DNA of 42,158 nucleotides from Pseudorhodobacter sp. E13. Lineage in GTDB: Bacteria > Pseudomonadota > Alphaproteobacteria > Rhodobacterales > Rhodobacteraceae. Position numbers and translations under genes: made by a program. The stretch spans positions 1-42,158 of the forward strand of contig NZ_RPEN01000140.1 in assembly GCF_003991405.1 (NCBI RefSeq), written 5' to 3'. The notes beneath the pieces are model-generated. The model worked only from the letters and a program-made list of their open reading frames with translations. It was not told the DNA's origin and made no database searches. Positions 34,719 to 42,158 of this stretch are shown here, one piece after another (position 1 is the first letter of the stretch; every line of letters begins with the position of its first letter).

Positions 34719-36740
34719 TTGGATATTGCCACTCTGCGCGCCCAGCACCCCGAACATTGGAACAAGGCCTGCGCCATTCGCACCCTGACGCTGGATGCCG
34801 TTGCCGCCGCCAATTCCGGCCATTCGGGTATGCCGATGGGCATGGCCGATGTTGCAACCGTGCTGTTTGAAAACCACCTGAAGTTTGATCCCACCGCACC
34901 GAACTGGCCGGATCGTGACCGCTTTATCCTGTCGGCGGGCCATGGTTCCATGCTGATCTATTCGCTGCTGCATCTGACCGGTTATGCCGACATGACGCTG
35001 GAGCAGATCAAGAATTTCCGCCAATGGGGGGCCATCACCGCAGGCCACCCGGAATATGGCCATGCCACCGGGGTTGAAACCACCACCGGCCCCTTGGGTC
35101 AGGGCATTGCCAATGCCGTTGGTTTTGCGATTGCCGAAGAAAACCTGCGCGCGCGCTGGGGTGCCAAGATCATCGACCACTTCACCTATGTGATCGCAGG
35201 CGATGGTTGCCTGATGGAAGGCGTCAGCCAGGAAGCGATTGGTCTGGCAGGCAAGCAGCAATTGTCGCGTCTGATCGTGATGTGGGACAATAACGGCATC
35301 ACCATCGACGGCAAAGTCTCGCTGTCCGATATCACCGATCAGAAGGCCCGTTTCGCCGCCTCTGGCTGGGATGTGTTCGAATGTGATGGCCATGACCCGG
35401 TGGATATCGACCGTGCGATCACGGCGGCCAAGGCCTCGCCCCGCCCCGCGATGATTGATTGCAAGACCCATATCGCGCTTGGCTCCTCGGCGCAGGATAC
35501 CTCCAAGGGCCATGGCGCGCTGACCTCGCCCGAGTTGATCGCCGAGACGCGCAAGGTTTACGGCTGGCCGCATGCTGCCTTCGTGATCCCCGCCGATATC
35601 AAGCAAGCCTGGGAAGCCATCGGCGCGCGCGGGCTGGAAACCCGCAAAGCATGGGAGGCGCGTCTGGCCACCCTGTCCGATGCACGCCAAGCCGAATTCA
35701 CCCGCATTTTCAAAACCGAAGCCCCGGCCAAACTGGCTTCGGTGGTGCGGGCCTTGAAAAAGCAAGCCGTGGAAACCCTGCCGAAACTGGCCACCCGCTC
35801 TGCCTCGGAAAAGGCGTTGGAGGTGATCAACCCGGTGATGAAGGAAACCATTGGCGGCTCTGCCGATCTGACCGGGTCCAACAACACCAAGACCGGCGAT
35901 CTGGGCGTGTTTTCGGCCGAGGATCGCGCCGGACGCTACATCTATTACGGCATCCGCGAGCATGGCATGGCGGCCGCGATGAACGGCATGGCGCTGCATG
36001 GCGGTGTGCGCCCCTATTCCGGCACCTTCATGTGCTTTACCGATTATGCCCGCCCCTCCATGCGTTTGTCGGCGCTGATGGCTGTGCCGGTGGTCTATGT
36101 GATGACGCATGACAGCATCGGTCTGGGCGAGGATGGCCCGACCCACCAGCCGGTGGAACATCTGGCCATCAGCCGCGCGACGCCGAACACGCTGGTGCTG
36201 CGCCCTGCCGATCAGGTGGAAACCGCCGAGGCGTGGGAAGTCGCGCTGTCACAGGTCAAGACACCTTCGGTCATGGCGCTGTCGCGTCAGGGGGTGCCTG
36301 CGGTGCGCAAAAAGCACGTCAATCAGAACATGGTCGCCAAGGGTGCCTATGTGCTGGAGGAGGCCGAGGCCAAGCGTCAGGTGATCCTGATGGCAACCGG
36401 GACCGAGGTTTCCATCGCCGTCAAGGCCCGCGCTTTGTTGGAGGCCGAAGGCATCGGCTGCCGCGTGGTATCCATGCCCTGCATGGAGCTGTTCGCCGAG
36501 CAGGACGAAGCCTATCGCCGCAAAATCCTGCCGCCCGGCCCGGTTCGCGTGGCGATTGAGGCGGGCGTGCGCAGCGGCTGGGATCGTTGGCTGCTGGGCG
36601 AGCGTGGGCGCGAGCAGAAGGCCGCCTTTGTGGGGATGGAAGGCTTTGGTGCCTCGGCCCCGGCGGAACGTCTGTATCAGGAATTCGGCATCACCGCTGA
36701 AAACGCGGTCGCCAAGGCAAAGGCGCTTTTGGGTCTGTGA
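34719..36740 (+). CDS. tkt: Transketolase
   Basis: Thiamine-diphosphate enzyme of the pentose-phosphate and Calvin cycles moving two-carbon units between sugar phosphates. The 673-aa length is that of a full transketolase. Blocks seen: [29 protein letters not shown] with the Mg-binding Asp, and the pyrimidine-domain motif [18 protein letters not shown] at 34719 (reading [11 protein letters not shown]) with GAAGGA 8 bp upstream is the best start. The longer opening to 34605 reads like non-coding sequence. A clear terminator follows at 36775. Identity is secure; the TTG start is inferred. Confidence 0.95.
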   Translation: MDIATLRAQHPEHWNKACAIRTLTLDAVAAANSGHSGMPMGMADVATVLFENHLKFDPTAPNWPDRDRFILSAGHGSMLIYSLLHLTGYADMTLEQIKNFRQWGAITAGHPEYGHATGVETTTGPLGQGIANAVGFAIAEENLRARWGAKIIDHFTYVIAGDGCLMEGVSQEAIGLAGKQQLSRLIVMWDNNGITIDGKVSLSDITDQKARFAASGWDVFECDGHDPVDIDRAITAAKASPRPAMIDCKTHIALGSSAQDTSKGHGALTSPELIAETRKVYGWPHAAFVIPADIKQAWEAIGARGLETRKAWEARLATLSDARQAEFTRIFKTEAPAKLASVVRALKKQAVETLPKLATRSASEKALEVINPVMKETIGGSADLTGSNNTKTGDLGVFSAEDRAGRYIYYGIREHGMAAAMNGMALHGGVRPYSGTFMCFTDYARPSMRLSALMAVPVVYVMTHDSIGLGEDGPTHQPVEHLAISRATPNTLVLRPADQVETAEAWEVALSQVKTPSVMALSRQGVPAVRKKHVNQNMVAKGAYVLEEAEAKRQVILMATGTEVSIAVKARALLEAEGIGCRVVSMPCMELFAEQDEAYRRKILPPGPVRVAIEAGVRSGWDRWLLGERGREQKAAFVGMEGFGASAPAERLYQEFGITAENAVAKAKALLGL

Positions 36741-36774
36741 TCGGTCTGTGATCCGGCCCTGACATTGCACAGCA

Positions 36775-36805
36775 AGGCCCCTGCATTGCGGGGGCCTAGT
36801 TTTTT
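36775..36805 (+). terminator. Rho-independent terminator of tkt
   Basis: AGGCCCCTGC and GCGGGGGCCT form a 10-bp stem with one wobble pair and loop ATT; AG plus six T residues follow. It begins 35 bp after the tkt stop. Confidence 0.85.
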
Positions 36806-36859
36806 CCGGCCTGCCGTCTTTTCCCTCGCCATCCCTGCCAGTCGGCCTATCTGTCGCGG

Positions 36860-37876
36860 GTGGGTTTGGCAGCGCAGAAAGATACAGACGTGGTGGAAAA
36901 TGACGCAAGCCAGCCGATGGACGCTGTAATCACTTGGGTCAATGGCAGCAGCGACGCGCATCGGCAGTTGCGCCAGACCTATCTGGATGCCACCGCCCGC
37001 CCTTTGTCTGAAAATGCCACCAACTCGCATCGCTGGGAAAGCGCGGGCGAGATTCTCTATTGCCTGCGCTCCATCGAAAGTTTTGCGCCTTGGCTGCGCT
37101 GCATCTGGATCGTGGTGGATGATGAGGCCCCCGACCTGCGCTCGCTGTCACCGGGCTTGCGCCGCAAGGTGCGGATTGTGCGCCATACCGAGATTTTCGG
37201 TGACTACAGCGCGGTGCTGCCCACGTTCAATTCGCTGTCCATCGAGTCCATGCTGTGGCGGATCGACGGCTTGGCGGAGCGGTTCTTGTATTTCAATGAT
37301 GATGTGTTTCTGGCCGCCCCCCTGCGCCCCGAAGATGTGTTTTGCGATGACATGCCGGTGCTGCGCGGCGCTTGGGTGGATTACAGCGCGCTGCCGGGGG
37401 ATGCGGGGGCGGCGCAAGACCCGGCGCGGTTCCACCATTTCGTGCAGATCAATGCGGCGGGTCTGGCCGGATATAGGGCGCAGCGGCTGTTTGCCTCGGC
37501 GCATGTGGTGCATCCGATGCGGCGGTCTGTGATGGCGGGGCTGTTCGCGCAGCATCGCGCGGCCTTTCTGGACAATATCGCCCATCGCTTTCGCGACCTG
37601 TCGCAATTCCTGCCGCAGGGGTTGCACAATCACGCCTGTATCGCGGCAAATGCGGCTGTCTTGCGCGCGGGCAAAGACCATCTGCATGTCAAAAGCGGGC
37701 AAGGGATGGGCCGCAACCCGTCCGAAACGCGGGCCTTGCTGCAAAGCGTGGCCGACCCGTCGATCAAGTTCCTGTGCGTCAATGACCTGCCGCAACTGGA
37801 ACGGCTGATCCCGGATGTGCGCGACTGGCTGGATGGCGTGGTGGGCCGTGCGGCACCCGCGTCAGTGTTGCGCTGA
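36860..37876 (+). CDS. Stealth-family capsular polysaccharide phosphotransferase
   Basis: A 338-aa protein with the conserved regions of the Stealth family. CR1 is MDAVITWVNGSSDAHRQ (about 20-36), CR2 is RWESAGEILYCLRSIESF (about 58-75) followed by IWIVVDDEAP, CR3 is FNDDVFLAAPL, and CR4 near the end is KFLCVNDLPQLE. These enzymes transfer sugar-1-phosphates to build phosphodiester-linked surface polymers; the exact substrate cannot be told. The GTG at 36860 is the longest start; a GTG at 36890 or ATG at 36917 are possible, and no ribosome site is strong. It is isolated here, without capsule genes. The stop overlaps the convergent DUF808 gene by 15 bp. Confidence 0.88.
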   Translation: MGLAAQKDTDVVENDASQPMDAVITWVNGSSDAHRQLRQTYLDATARPLSENATNSHRWESAGEILYCLRSIESFAPWLRCIWIVVDDEAPDLRSLSPGLRRKVRIVRHTEIFGDYSAVLPTFNSLSIESMLWRIDGLAERFLYFNDDVFLAAPLRPEDVFCDDMPVLRGAWVDYSALPGDAGAAQDPARFHHFVQINAAGLAGYRAQRLFASAHVVHPMRRSVMAGLFAQHRAAFLDNIAHRFRDLSQFLPQGLHNHACIAANAAVLRAGKDHLHVKSGQGMGRNPSETRALLQSVADPSIKFLCVNDLPQLERLIPDVRDWLDGVVGRAAPASVLR

Positions 37877-38830
37877 CTTGCCCGTCACCGCCGCCATGGC
37901 AGGCCCGATCACCTTGGTCACCACCGGAATAAGCACAAGCCCCAGCGCAAAGCCCAAGACGCCATCCAGCGCCGCCGTCACGGCCCATTTCACCAAACCG
38001 CTGGCGGTGCTGACAGCTTGGCCCGCCGCCTCGGCCAGATGGTGAATCTCATCATAGAGCCAAGGCCAGCCCAACACCTCTAGCCCATGGGTGATGATAT
38101 TGCCGCCGACCCACAGCATCGCCCCGGTTCCGATCACCGACAGCGTGGTCAGCAAATAGGGCATGAAGCGCACCAGCCCGCGCCCCACCGCCCGGCTGGC
38201 CGCAAGCCGCATATTGGCTGCCATATGCAGCCCCACATCATCCATCTTCACGATCAGCGCGACCACGCCATACACGGCCACCGTCACCAGCACCGCCACC
38301 GCCGCAAGGGTTGCGGCCTCCATATAGATGTTCGGCGCCTCGATCACCGAGAGCGAGATGGTCATGATTTCCGCCGACAGGATGAAATCGGTCTTGATGG
38401 CCCCGGCCACGCGCTCCTCCTCCAGATGCGCGGGGTCCTTCGGGGTCATATCCGCGTCCACCTCATGGCTGGCATGGGGAAAGAGCGCGTGGAAAATCTT
38501 TTCCGCGCCTTCAAAGCACAGATAGGCCCCGCCCAGCATCAGCAAAGGCGTGATGGCCCAAGGCGCGAAATTGGACAGGAGAAGTGCAGCAGGCAGCAAA
38601 AACAGCAGCTTGTTCTTGAAAGAGCCTTTGGTGATGCGCCAGATCATCGGCAATTCGCGGCTGGCATCAAGGCCCGTCACATAGGTGGGCGTGACCGCAG
38701 CGTCATCAATCAGGACGCCTGCGGTTTTGCTGCCCGCCTTGGCCGCAGCGGCGGCAATATCATCCACCGAGCTGGCCGCCACTTTGGCAATCGCGGCCAC
38801 ATCATCCAACAGGGCAAGTAATCCACTCAT
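37862..38830 (-). CDS. DUF808 family inner-membrane protein (YedI-like)
   Basis: A 322-aa integral membrane protein of the DUF808 family. It starts MSGLLALLDDVAAIAKVAAS, followed by DDIAAAAAKAGSKTAGVLIDD and the family segment AVTPTYVTGLDASRELPMIW, which is the cytoplasmic N-terminal part. Four to six transmembrane helices follow (LLFLLPAALLLSNFAPWAI; AATLAAVAVLVTVAVYGVVA; MPYLLTTLSVIGTGAMLWVG and others). AGAGGA lies before the ATG at 38830. No function is known for the family. The gap genes lie on the other strand, 199 bp away. Confidence 0.9.
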   Translation of the reverse strand: MSGLLALLDDVAAIAKVAASSVDDIAAAAAKAGSKTAGVLIDDAAVTPTYVTGLDASRELPMIWRITKGSFKNKLLFLLPAALLLSNFAPWAITPLLMLGGAYLCFEGAEKIFHALFPHASHEVDADMTPKDPAHLEEERVAGAIKTDFILSAEIMTISLSVIEAPNIYMEAATLAAVAVLVTVAVYGVVALIVKMDDVGLHMAANMRLAASRAVGRGLVRFMPYLLTTLSVIGTGAMLWVGGNIITHGLEVLGWPWLYDEIHHLAEAAGQAVSTASGLVKWAVTAALDGVLGFALGLVLIPVVTKVIGPAMAAVTGKSAQH

Positions 38831-38886
38831 TCCGCGTCCTCTCAATTCCTGCGCCCAAATTAGCGGACTGACCCAGAAGGGCAAGC

Positions 38887-38942
38887 CGTTAGCGGAAACA
38901 GCGCGCAGGCGTTGGCGCTAACATCAAGGTTTTGCGCTAACA
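38887..38942. promoter_or_regulatory. Three LacI-type operator-like sites upstream of gap (first copy)
   Basis: Three 14-mers resemble TGTTAGCGCTAACA: CGTTAGCGGAAACA (38887-38900, 11 of 14), CGTTGGCGCTAACA (38910-38923, 12 of 14) and GTTTTGCGCTAACA (38929-38942, 11 of 14). Start-to-start distances are 23 and 19 bp. The last ends 87 bp before the gap start. The same motif precedes glgP and the second gap gene. Confidence 0.55.
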
Positions 38943-39029
38943 TGCTGATAAATCGTTGCTTTTATGCTTTGAAACGGGCGCGGGCTTCTGTATCAGCCCC
39001 GGCAAGGGCGTGGAACAAGAGGGTTGGAT

Positions 39030-40031
39030 ATGACAATCACCATCGGGATCAACGGGTTTGGACGGATCGGGCGCTGCACCTTGGCGCATATCGCGGAAAG
39101 CGCGCGCAATGACGTGCAGGTGGTGGCGATCAACGCCACCGGGCCGATTGAAACCAACGCGCATCTGTTGAAATACGATTCCGTGCATGGCCGTTTTCCG
39201 GGCACCGTGCGGGTGGCAGGCAATACGCTGGATCTGGGCCGTGGCCCGATGCGCGTGATGAGCACCTATAACCCGCAAGAGCTGGACTGGGAGGGTGTTG
39301 ACGTGGTGCTGGAATGCACAGGCCAGTTCAACGACCGCGACAAGGCTGCTGTGCATCTGACGCGCGGTGCCAAGCGGGTTCTGGTGTCTGCCCCGGCAAA
39401 ACGCGCTGATAAAACCGTGGTTTACGGGGTGAATCACCGCCAGTTGACCGCCGATCATCACGTCGTGTCCAACGGCTCTTGCACCACCAATTGCCTTGCG
39501 CCTTTGGCCAAGGTGCTGAACGATGCGGTGGGGATTGAAAGCGGCATCATGACGACGATCCACAGCTATACCGGCGATCAGCCCACGCTGGACCGCCGCC
39601 ACGCCGACCTTTACCGCGCACGCTCGGCGGCGATGGCGATGATCCCCACCTCTACCGGGGCGGCCAAGGCGCTGGGCGAGGTGCTGCCGGAACTTGCGGG
39701 CCGTCTGGATGGCACCGCGATGCGCGTGCCCACACCCAATGTCTCGGCGGTGGATCTGACCTTCGTGTCGCGCAAGACGGTGACGGCGGCGCAGGTGAAT
39801 GACATCGTGCGCGAGGCCGCCGCCGGCTATATGGGCATGGTCATGGCCTATGACCCCGAACCCAAAGTCTCGATCGACTTCAACCACACCCCGCAATCCT
39901 GTATCTTTGCGCCGGATCAGACCAAAGTCGTTGGCAATTGCGTGCGGGTGCTGGCGTGGTATGACAATGAATGGGGTTTCTCTTGCCGGATGGCCGATGT
40001 GGCCGGGGCGATGGGGCGGCTCTTGCATTAA
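39030..40031 (+). CDS. gap: Glyceraldehyde-3-phosphate dehydrogenase, likely NADP-preferring
   Basis: A 333-aa GAPDH with the catalytic C151 (SNGSCTTNC) and H178 ([13 protein letters not shown]). The N-terminal Rossmann fold [10 protein letters not shown] is intact. At residue 36 the normal Asp that contacts the NAD ribose is Ala (VVAINATGP), and the loop at 189-190 is Arg-Arg (LDRRHADL). This resembles NADP-dependent anabolic GAPDHs such as B. subtilis GapB. It probably serves gluconeogenesis or carbon fixation; this is inferred. The start at 39030 has AGAGGG 6 bp upstream. Three LacI-type half- or full sites precede it. Confidence 0.93.
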   Translation: MTITIGINGFGRIGRCTLAHIAESARNDVQVVAINATGPIETNAHLLKYDSVHGRFPGTVRVAGNTLDLGRGPMRVMSTYNPQELDWEGVDVVLECTGQFNDRDKAAVHLTRGAKRVLVSAPAKRADKTVVYGVNHRQLTADHHVVSNGSCTTNCLAPLAKVLNDAVGIESGIMTTIHSYTGDQPTLDRRHADLYRARSAAMAMIPTSTGAAKALGEVLPELAGRLDGTAMRVPTPNVSAVDLTFVSRKTVTAAQVNDIVREAAAGYMGMVMAYDPEPKVSIDFNHTPQSCIFAPDQTKVVGNCVRVLAWYDNEWGFSCRMADVAGAMGRLLH

Positions 40032-40064
40032 AGGGCCGCGCTACGGCCAGGGACTAGGGGCCGT

Positions 40065-40208
40065 ATGACAGACAAACTGGCGATTTGGCTTGGCTTGGCA
40101 GTGCTTGCCGCGATTGTGGGCGATATTTTCCTCAATCACGGCGCGGCGCTGCTGTTCTTGTTGCGGAAATTCGCCGTTTTCATCGAATATCTGTCTTTTT
40201 GGCGGTAA
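40065..40208 (+). CDS. Small membrane protein between the gap genes, 47 aa
   Basis: An ORF too short for most gene finders: it starts MTDKLAIWLGLAVLAAIVGD, continues IFLNHGAALLFLLRKFAVF and ends IEYLSFWR. One strong transmembrane helix spans about 6-24 and a second hydrophobic stretch about 26-45. It is 33 bp after the first gap stop. I recall similar 45-50-aa proteins between gap genes of Rhodobacteraceae, although I cannot verify this here. Function unknown; a role linked to GAPDH is only contextual. Confidence 0.7.
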   Translation: MTDKLAIWLGLAVLAAIVGDIFLNHGAALLFLLRKFAVFIEYLSFWR

Positions 40209-40248
40209 ATCAGGCAGGCTACGCTTGATCTTTTCGCGTTTATCGCGA

Positions 40249-40262
40249 TGTTAGCGCTAGCA
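40249..40262. promoter_or_regulatory. LacI-type operator upstream of the second gap gene
   Basis: TGTTAGCGCTAGCA matches the palindrome TGTTAGCGCTAACA at 13 of 14 positions. It ends 44 bp before the ATG. It sits about where a -10 element would lie for a TTGATC -35 at 40225, so binding would block transcription start. Confidence 0.6.
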
Positions 40263-40306
40263 AACGGGGCCACCCGCCCCTTTCTCTCAGATGAGGACAG
40301 AAAGCC

Positions 40307-41308
40307 ATGACCGTTAAAGTAGCCATCAATGGATTTGGGCGTATCGGCCGCAACGTCTTGCGGGCGATCATTGAATCGGGCCGCACCGATATCGAGGTTG
40401 TGGCGATCAACGATCTGGGGCCGGTGGAAACCAACGCGCATTTGCTGCGCTTTGATTCGGTGCATGGCCGCTTTCCGGCCGAGGTGAAAACCACCGAAAC
40501 CACCATCGACGTGGGCCGTGGCCCGATTGCCGTGACCGCGATCCGCAACCCGGCAGAACTGCCCTGGCAGCATATTGACATCGTGATGGAATGCACCGGA
40601 ATTTTCACCGACAAGGAAAAAGCCAAGGTGCATCTGGAAAACGGCGCGAGCCGGGTTCTGGTCTCGGCCCCGTCCAAGGGCGCGGACAAGACCATCGTTT
40701 ACGGTGTGAACCATGACACGCTGACAGCTGCCGATGTGATCGTTTCCAACGCCTCTTGCACCACCAACTGCCTGTCACCGGTGGCCAAGGTGCTGAACGA
40801 TGCGATTGGCATCACCAAGGGCTTCATGACCACGATCCACAGCTATACCGGCGATCAGCCGACGCTGGACACGATGCACAAGGACCTGTATCGCGCCCGC
40901 GCCGCAGCGCTGAGCATGATCCCGACCTCGACCGGGGCGGCGAAAGCCGTGGGTCTGGTGCTGCCGGAACTGAACGGCAAGCTGGACGGTGTGGCCATCC
41001 GCGTGCCGACGCCGAATGTCTCGGTTGTTGATCTGACCTTTGAAGCCAGCCGCGCCACCACGGTTGAGGAAGTGAACGCCGCCATCATCGCGGCGGCCAA
41101 TGGCCCGCTGAAAGGCGTGCTGGGCTATACCGACCAGCCGAATGTCTCTTCGGATTTCAACCATGACCCGCGCTCGTCCATCTTCCATCTGGACCAGACC
41201 AAGGTGCTGGATGGCAATATGGTGCGCATCCTGACCTGGTATGACAATGAATGGGGCTTTTCCAACCGCATGGCCGATACGGCTGTGGCGATGGGCAAGC
41301 TGATCTGA
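40307..41308 (+). CDS. gap: Glyceraldehyde-3-phosphate dehydrogenase, NAD-type
   Basis: A 333-aa GAPDH aligned without gaps to the first copy through residue 190. It has C151 (SNASCTTNC), H178 and the standard Asp36 (VVAINDLGP), so it should use NAD. The loop at 189-190 is Thr-Met. The C-terminal block [12 protein letters not shown] is canonical, whereas the first copy has SCRM. AGGACAGAAAGCC precedes the ATG. A strong bidirectional terminator follows at 41332. It is probably the catabolic or amphibolic enzyme; a LacI-type operator lies upstream. Confidence 0.95.
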   Translation: MTVKVAINGFGRIGRNVLRAIIESGRTDIEVVAINDLGPVETNAHLLRFDSVHGRFPAEVKTTETTIDVGRGPIAVTAIRNPAELPWQHIDIVMECTGIFTDKEKAKVHLENGASRVLVSAPSKGADKTIVYGVNHDTLTAADVIVSNASCTTNCLSPVAKVLNDAIGITKGFMTTIHSYTGDQPTLDTMHKDLYRARAAALSMIPTSTGAAKAVGLVLPELNGKLDGVAIRVPTPNVSVVDLTFEASRATTVEEVNAAIIAAANGPLKGVLGYTDQPNVSSDFNHDPRSSIFHLDQTKVLDGNMVRILTWYDNEWGFSNRMADTAVAMGKLI

Positions 41309-41331
41309 TCACGCGCAAGCGTTGGACTGGC

Positions 41332-41359
41332 AAAAAGGCGCCCGCTGCGGCGCCTTTTT
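41332..41359. terminator. Bidirectional terminator after gap
   Basis: AAAAAGGCGCC / GGCGCCTTTTT form an 11-bp stem with loop CGCTGC; the A and T runs make it active in both directions. It starts 24 bp past the second gap stop. Confidence 0.9.
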
Positions 41360-41427
41360 CATTTGGGAATCTGGCGGGGACGCGCCAGAATTGGTAACAA
41401 TGGCTGACCCAACCAAGGACAGACCGC

Positions 41428-42051
41428 ATGGCAATTTCGACCACCCTTTTGCAGGAATTCATCACGCTTTGGGTGGTTATTGACCCGATTGGCACCTTGC
41501 CGGTGTTTCTGGCCGTGACCTATGGCGCCTCGGCGGCGACATCGCGGCGGGTGGCGTTGCGCGCGGTGCTGATTGCCTTTGCGGTGCTGTTGTCCTTTAT
41601 CGTCTTTGGGCAGTTGGTGCTGGATGCGCTGGGGCTGGCGCTGCCATCGTTCCAGATTGCGGGCGGGTTGGTGCTGTTCCTGTTTGCGCTGTCGATGATC
41701 TTCGGGGCCTCCAAACCCGAATCCGAGGTGGCAGACTGGGATCACCATGCCTCGGCCGTGTTTCCGCTGGCGATGCCGTCCATCGCCTCGCCCGGGGCGA
41801 TGCTGGCCGTGGTGATCCTGACCGATAACGACCGGTTCTCAATCGCGCATCAGGCGATGACGGCGGGGCTGATGGCCTTGGTTCTGGCGATCACGCTGGT
41901 GATCTTGCTGGCCGCCGCCCCCATTCACCGGGTCATCGGGGCCACGGGGGCTTCGGTGATCAGCCGGGTGATGGGGATCATTCTAGCGGCTGTTGCGGTG
42001 GATGCGATCCTGAAGGCTTTTGTGGTGATCGGCGTCATCGCGCCGTTCTAG
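41428..42051 (+). CDS. MarC-family inner-membrane protein
   Basis: A 207-aa membrane protein with six predicted helices: LLQEFITLWVVIDPIGTLPV (first), AVLIAFAVLLSFIVFGQLVL, IAGGLVLFLFALSMIFG, AMLAVVILTDND-region, AGLMALVLAITLVILLAA and VMGIILAAVAVDAILKAFV. The family marker DPIGTLPVF lies in helix 1 and FPLAMPSIASPGA in the middle loop. The name refers to a mar-locus gene, but no antibiotic-resistance role is established for it. AAGGA precedes the ATG. The TAG stop at 42049-42051 lies exactly at the border of an IS element, so the last residues may have been changed by the insertion. The length still fits the family. Confidence 0.92.
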   Translation: MAISTTLLQEFITLWVVIDPIGTLPVFLAVTYGASAATSRRVALRAVLIAFAVLLSFIVFGQLVLDALGLALPSFQIAGGLVLFLFALSMIFGASKPESEVADWDHHASAVFPLAMPSIASPGAMLAVVILTDNDRFSIAHQAMTAGLMALVLAITLVILLAAAPIHRVIGATGASVISRVMGIILAAVAVDAILKAFVVIGVIAPF

Positions 42052-42158
42052 GGTCCAGACTCATTGACCGTCAAAGCCAGAACAAGACAGTTGCGGCGAG
42101 GGCGACGGCTGAGAGGAAGGTCTTTGCGCATCGGTCGTAACGTGTTGCGATGCGGCGC
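42051..42158. mobile_element. IS5-type insertion sequence, one end only
   Basis: Begins GGGTCCAGACTCATTGACC, which resembles an IS5-type terminal inverted repeat, directly after CTA of the MarC stop codon. It then covers the 3' end of a transposase gene. The rest lies beyond the window. The flanking CTAG or TA could be the short target duplication used by IS5/IS427-type elements; the other end is needed to confirm it. Confidence 0.8.
42071..42158 (-). CDS. IS5-family transposase, C-terminal fragment
   Basis: Read on the minus strand, the last 28 residues are RRIATRYDRCAKTFLSAVA followed by LAATVLFWL and a stop at 42071. This is the typical end of Rhodobacteraceae IS5-type DDE transposases: a helix after the RYD-K motif with a hydrophobic tail. 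The catalytic residues are outside the window, and the gene is cut by the window edge rather than visibly broken. Confidence 0.85.
   Translation of the reverse strand, partial: RRIATRYDRCAKTFLSAVALAATVLFWL

Noticed and set aside
1-42158. CRISPR array or large tandem repeat
   Set aside because: No regularly spaced direct repeats of CRISPR size were seen; the only phased repeat is the short GCGCTA array.

Overview
The window is a chromosomal segment of an alphaproteobacterium, most probably a Rhodobacteraceae (Rhodobacter/roseobacter-type). The evidence is the moderately high GC, a long-form dCTP deaminase, an ornithine-lipid acyltransferase (OlsB), a gene-transfer-agent-type holin beside a GH108 muramidase, the gene order DUF177-rpmF-plsX-fabH-ihfA-merR, and a hairpin repeat with the loop AGACA seen twice. 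Almost everything is core metabolism or housekeeping. There is no prophage, CRISPR array or large island.

Layout. (1) 84-6039, minus strand: glycogen operon glgP-glgB-glgC, with a LacI-type palindrome and a 17-bp-phased GCGCTA array upstream of glgP. (2) 6347-7562, plus: an NsrR-like Rrf2 regulator preceded by an FNR-type box, a 43-codon Gln/Pro-rich ORF, and a TfoX C-terminal-type protein. (3) 7559-8997, minus: olsB and bamE. (4) 9157-13833, plus: DUF177, rpmF, plsX, fabH, ihfA and a MerR protein with a long low-complexity region. (5) 13898-15583: tRNA-Pro(GGG), a two-domain dCTP deaminase and a small secreted protein. (6) 15580-21013, minus: argS, SPOR protein, nagZ, scpA, scpB and a 70-aa protein. 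(7) 21094-27113, minus: GTA-type holin and GH108 lysin, ccmE, murI and a giant indolepyruvate ferredoxin oxidoreductase. A divergent LysR gene follows. (8) 28451-30088, minus: an ECF42-type sigma factor coupled to a YciI/DGPF protein. (9) 30424-33296, plus: purL, bolA-like and grxD. (10) 33439-34357, minus: zapA and a coiled-coil partner. (11) 34719-41308, mainly plus: tkt, a Stealth-family phosphotransferase, a convergent DUF808 membrane protein, and two gap genes flanking a 47-aa membrane peptide. (12) 41428-42158: a MarC-family gene whose stop codon abuts the end of an IS5-type element that runs off the window.

How they fit together. Glycogen turnover (glgP/B/C) and the two GAPDH genes carry closely related LacI-type palindromes, close to TGTTAGCGCTAACA, in their upstream regions. 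This suggests one carbon-status regulator (a CceR-like LacI protein is the obvious candidate, not encoded here) controls storage and triose-phosphate flux. The two GAPDHs differ at the residue that normally selects NAD, consistent with separate anabolic and catabolic enzymes. The tkt gene lies nearby without a recognisable site.

Most findings are regulatory or architectural. I found no wholly new multi-gene system. The best candidates for something undescribed are the phased operator array at glgP, the three-site gap promoter, two small ORFs (43 and 47 codons), a possible small transcript at 28200-28386, and the detached GTA-type lysis pair.
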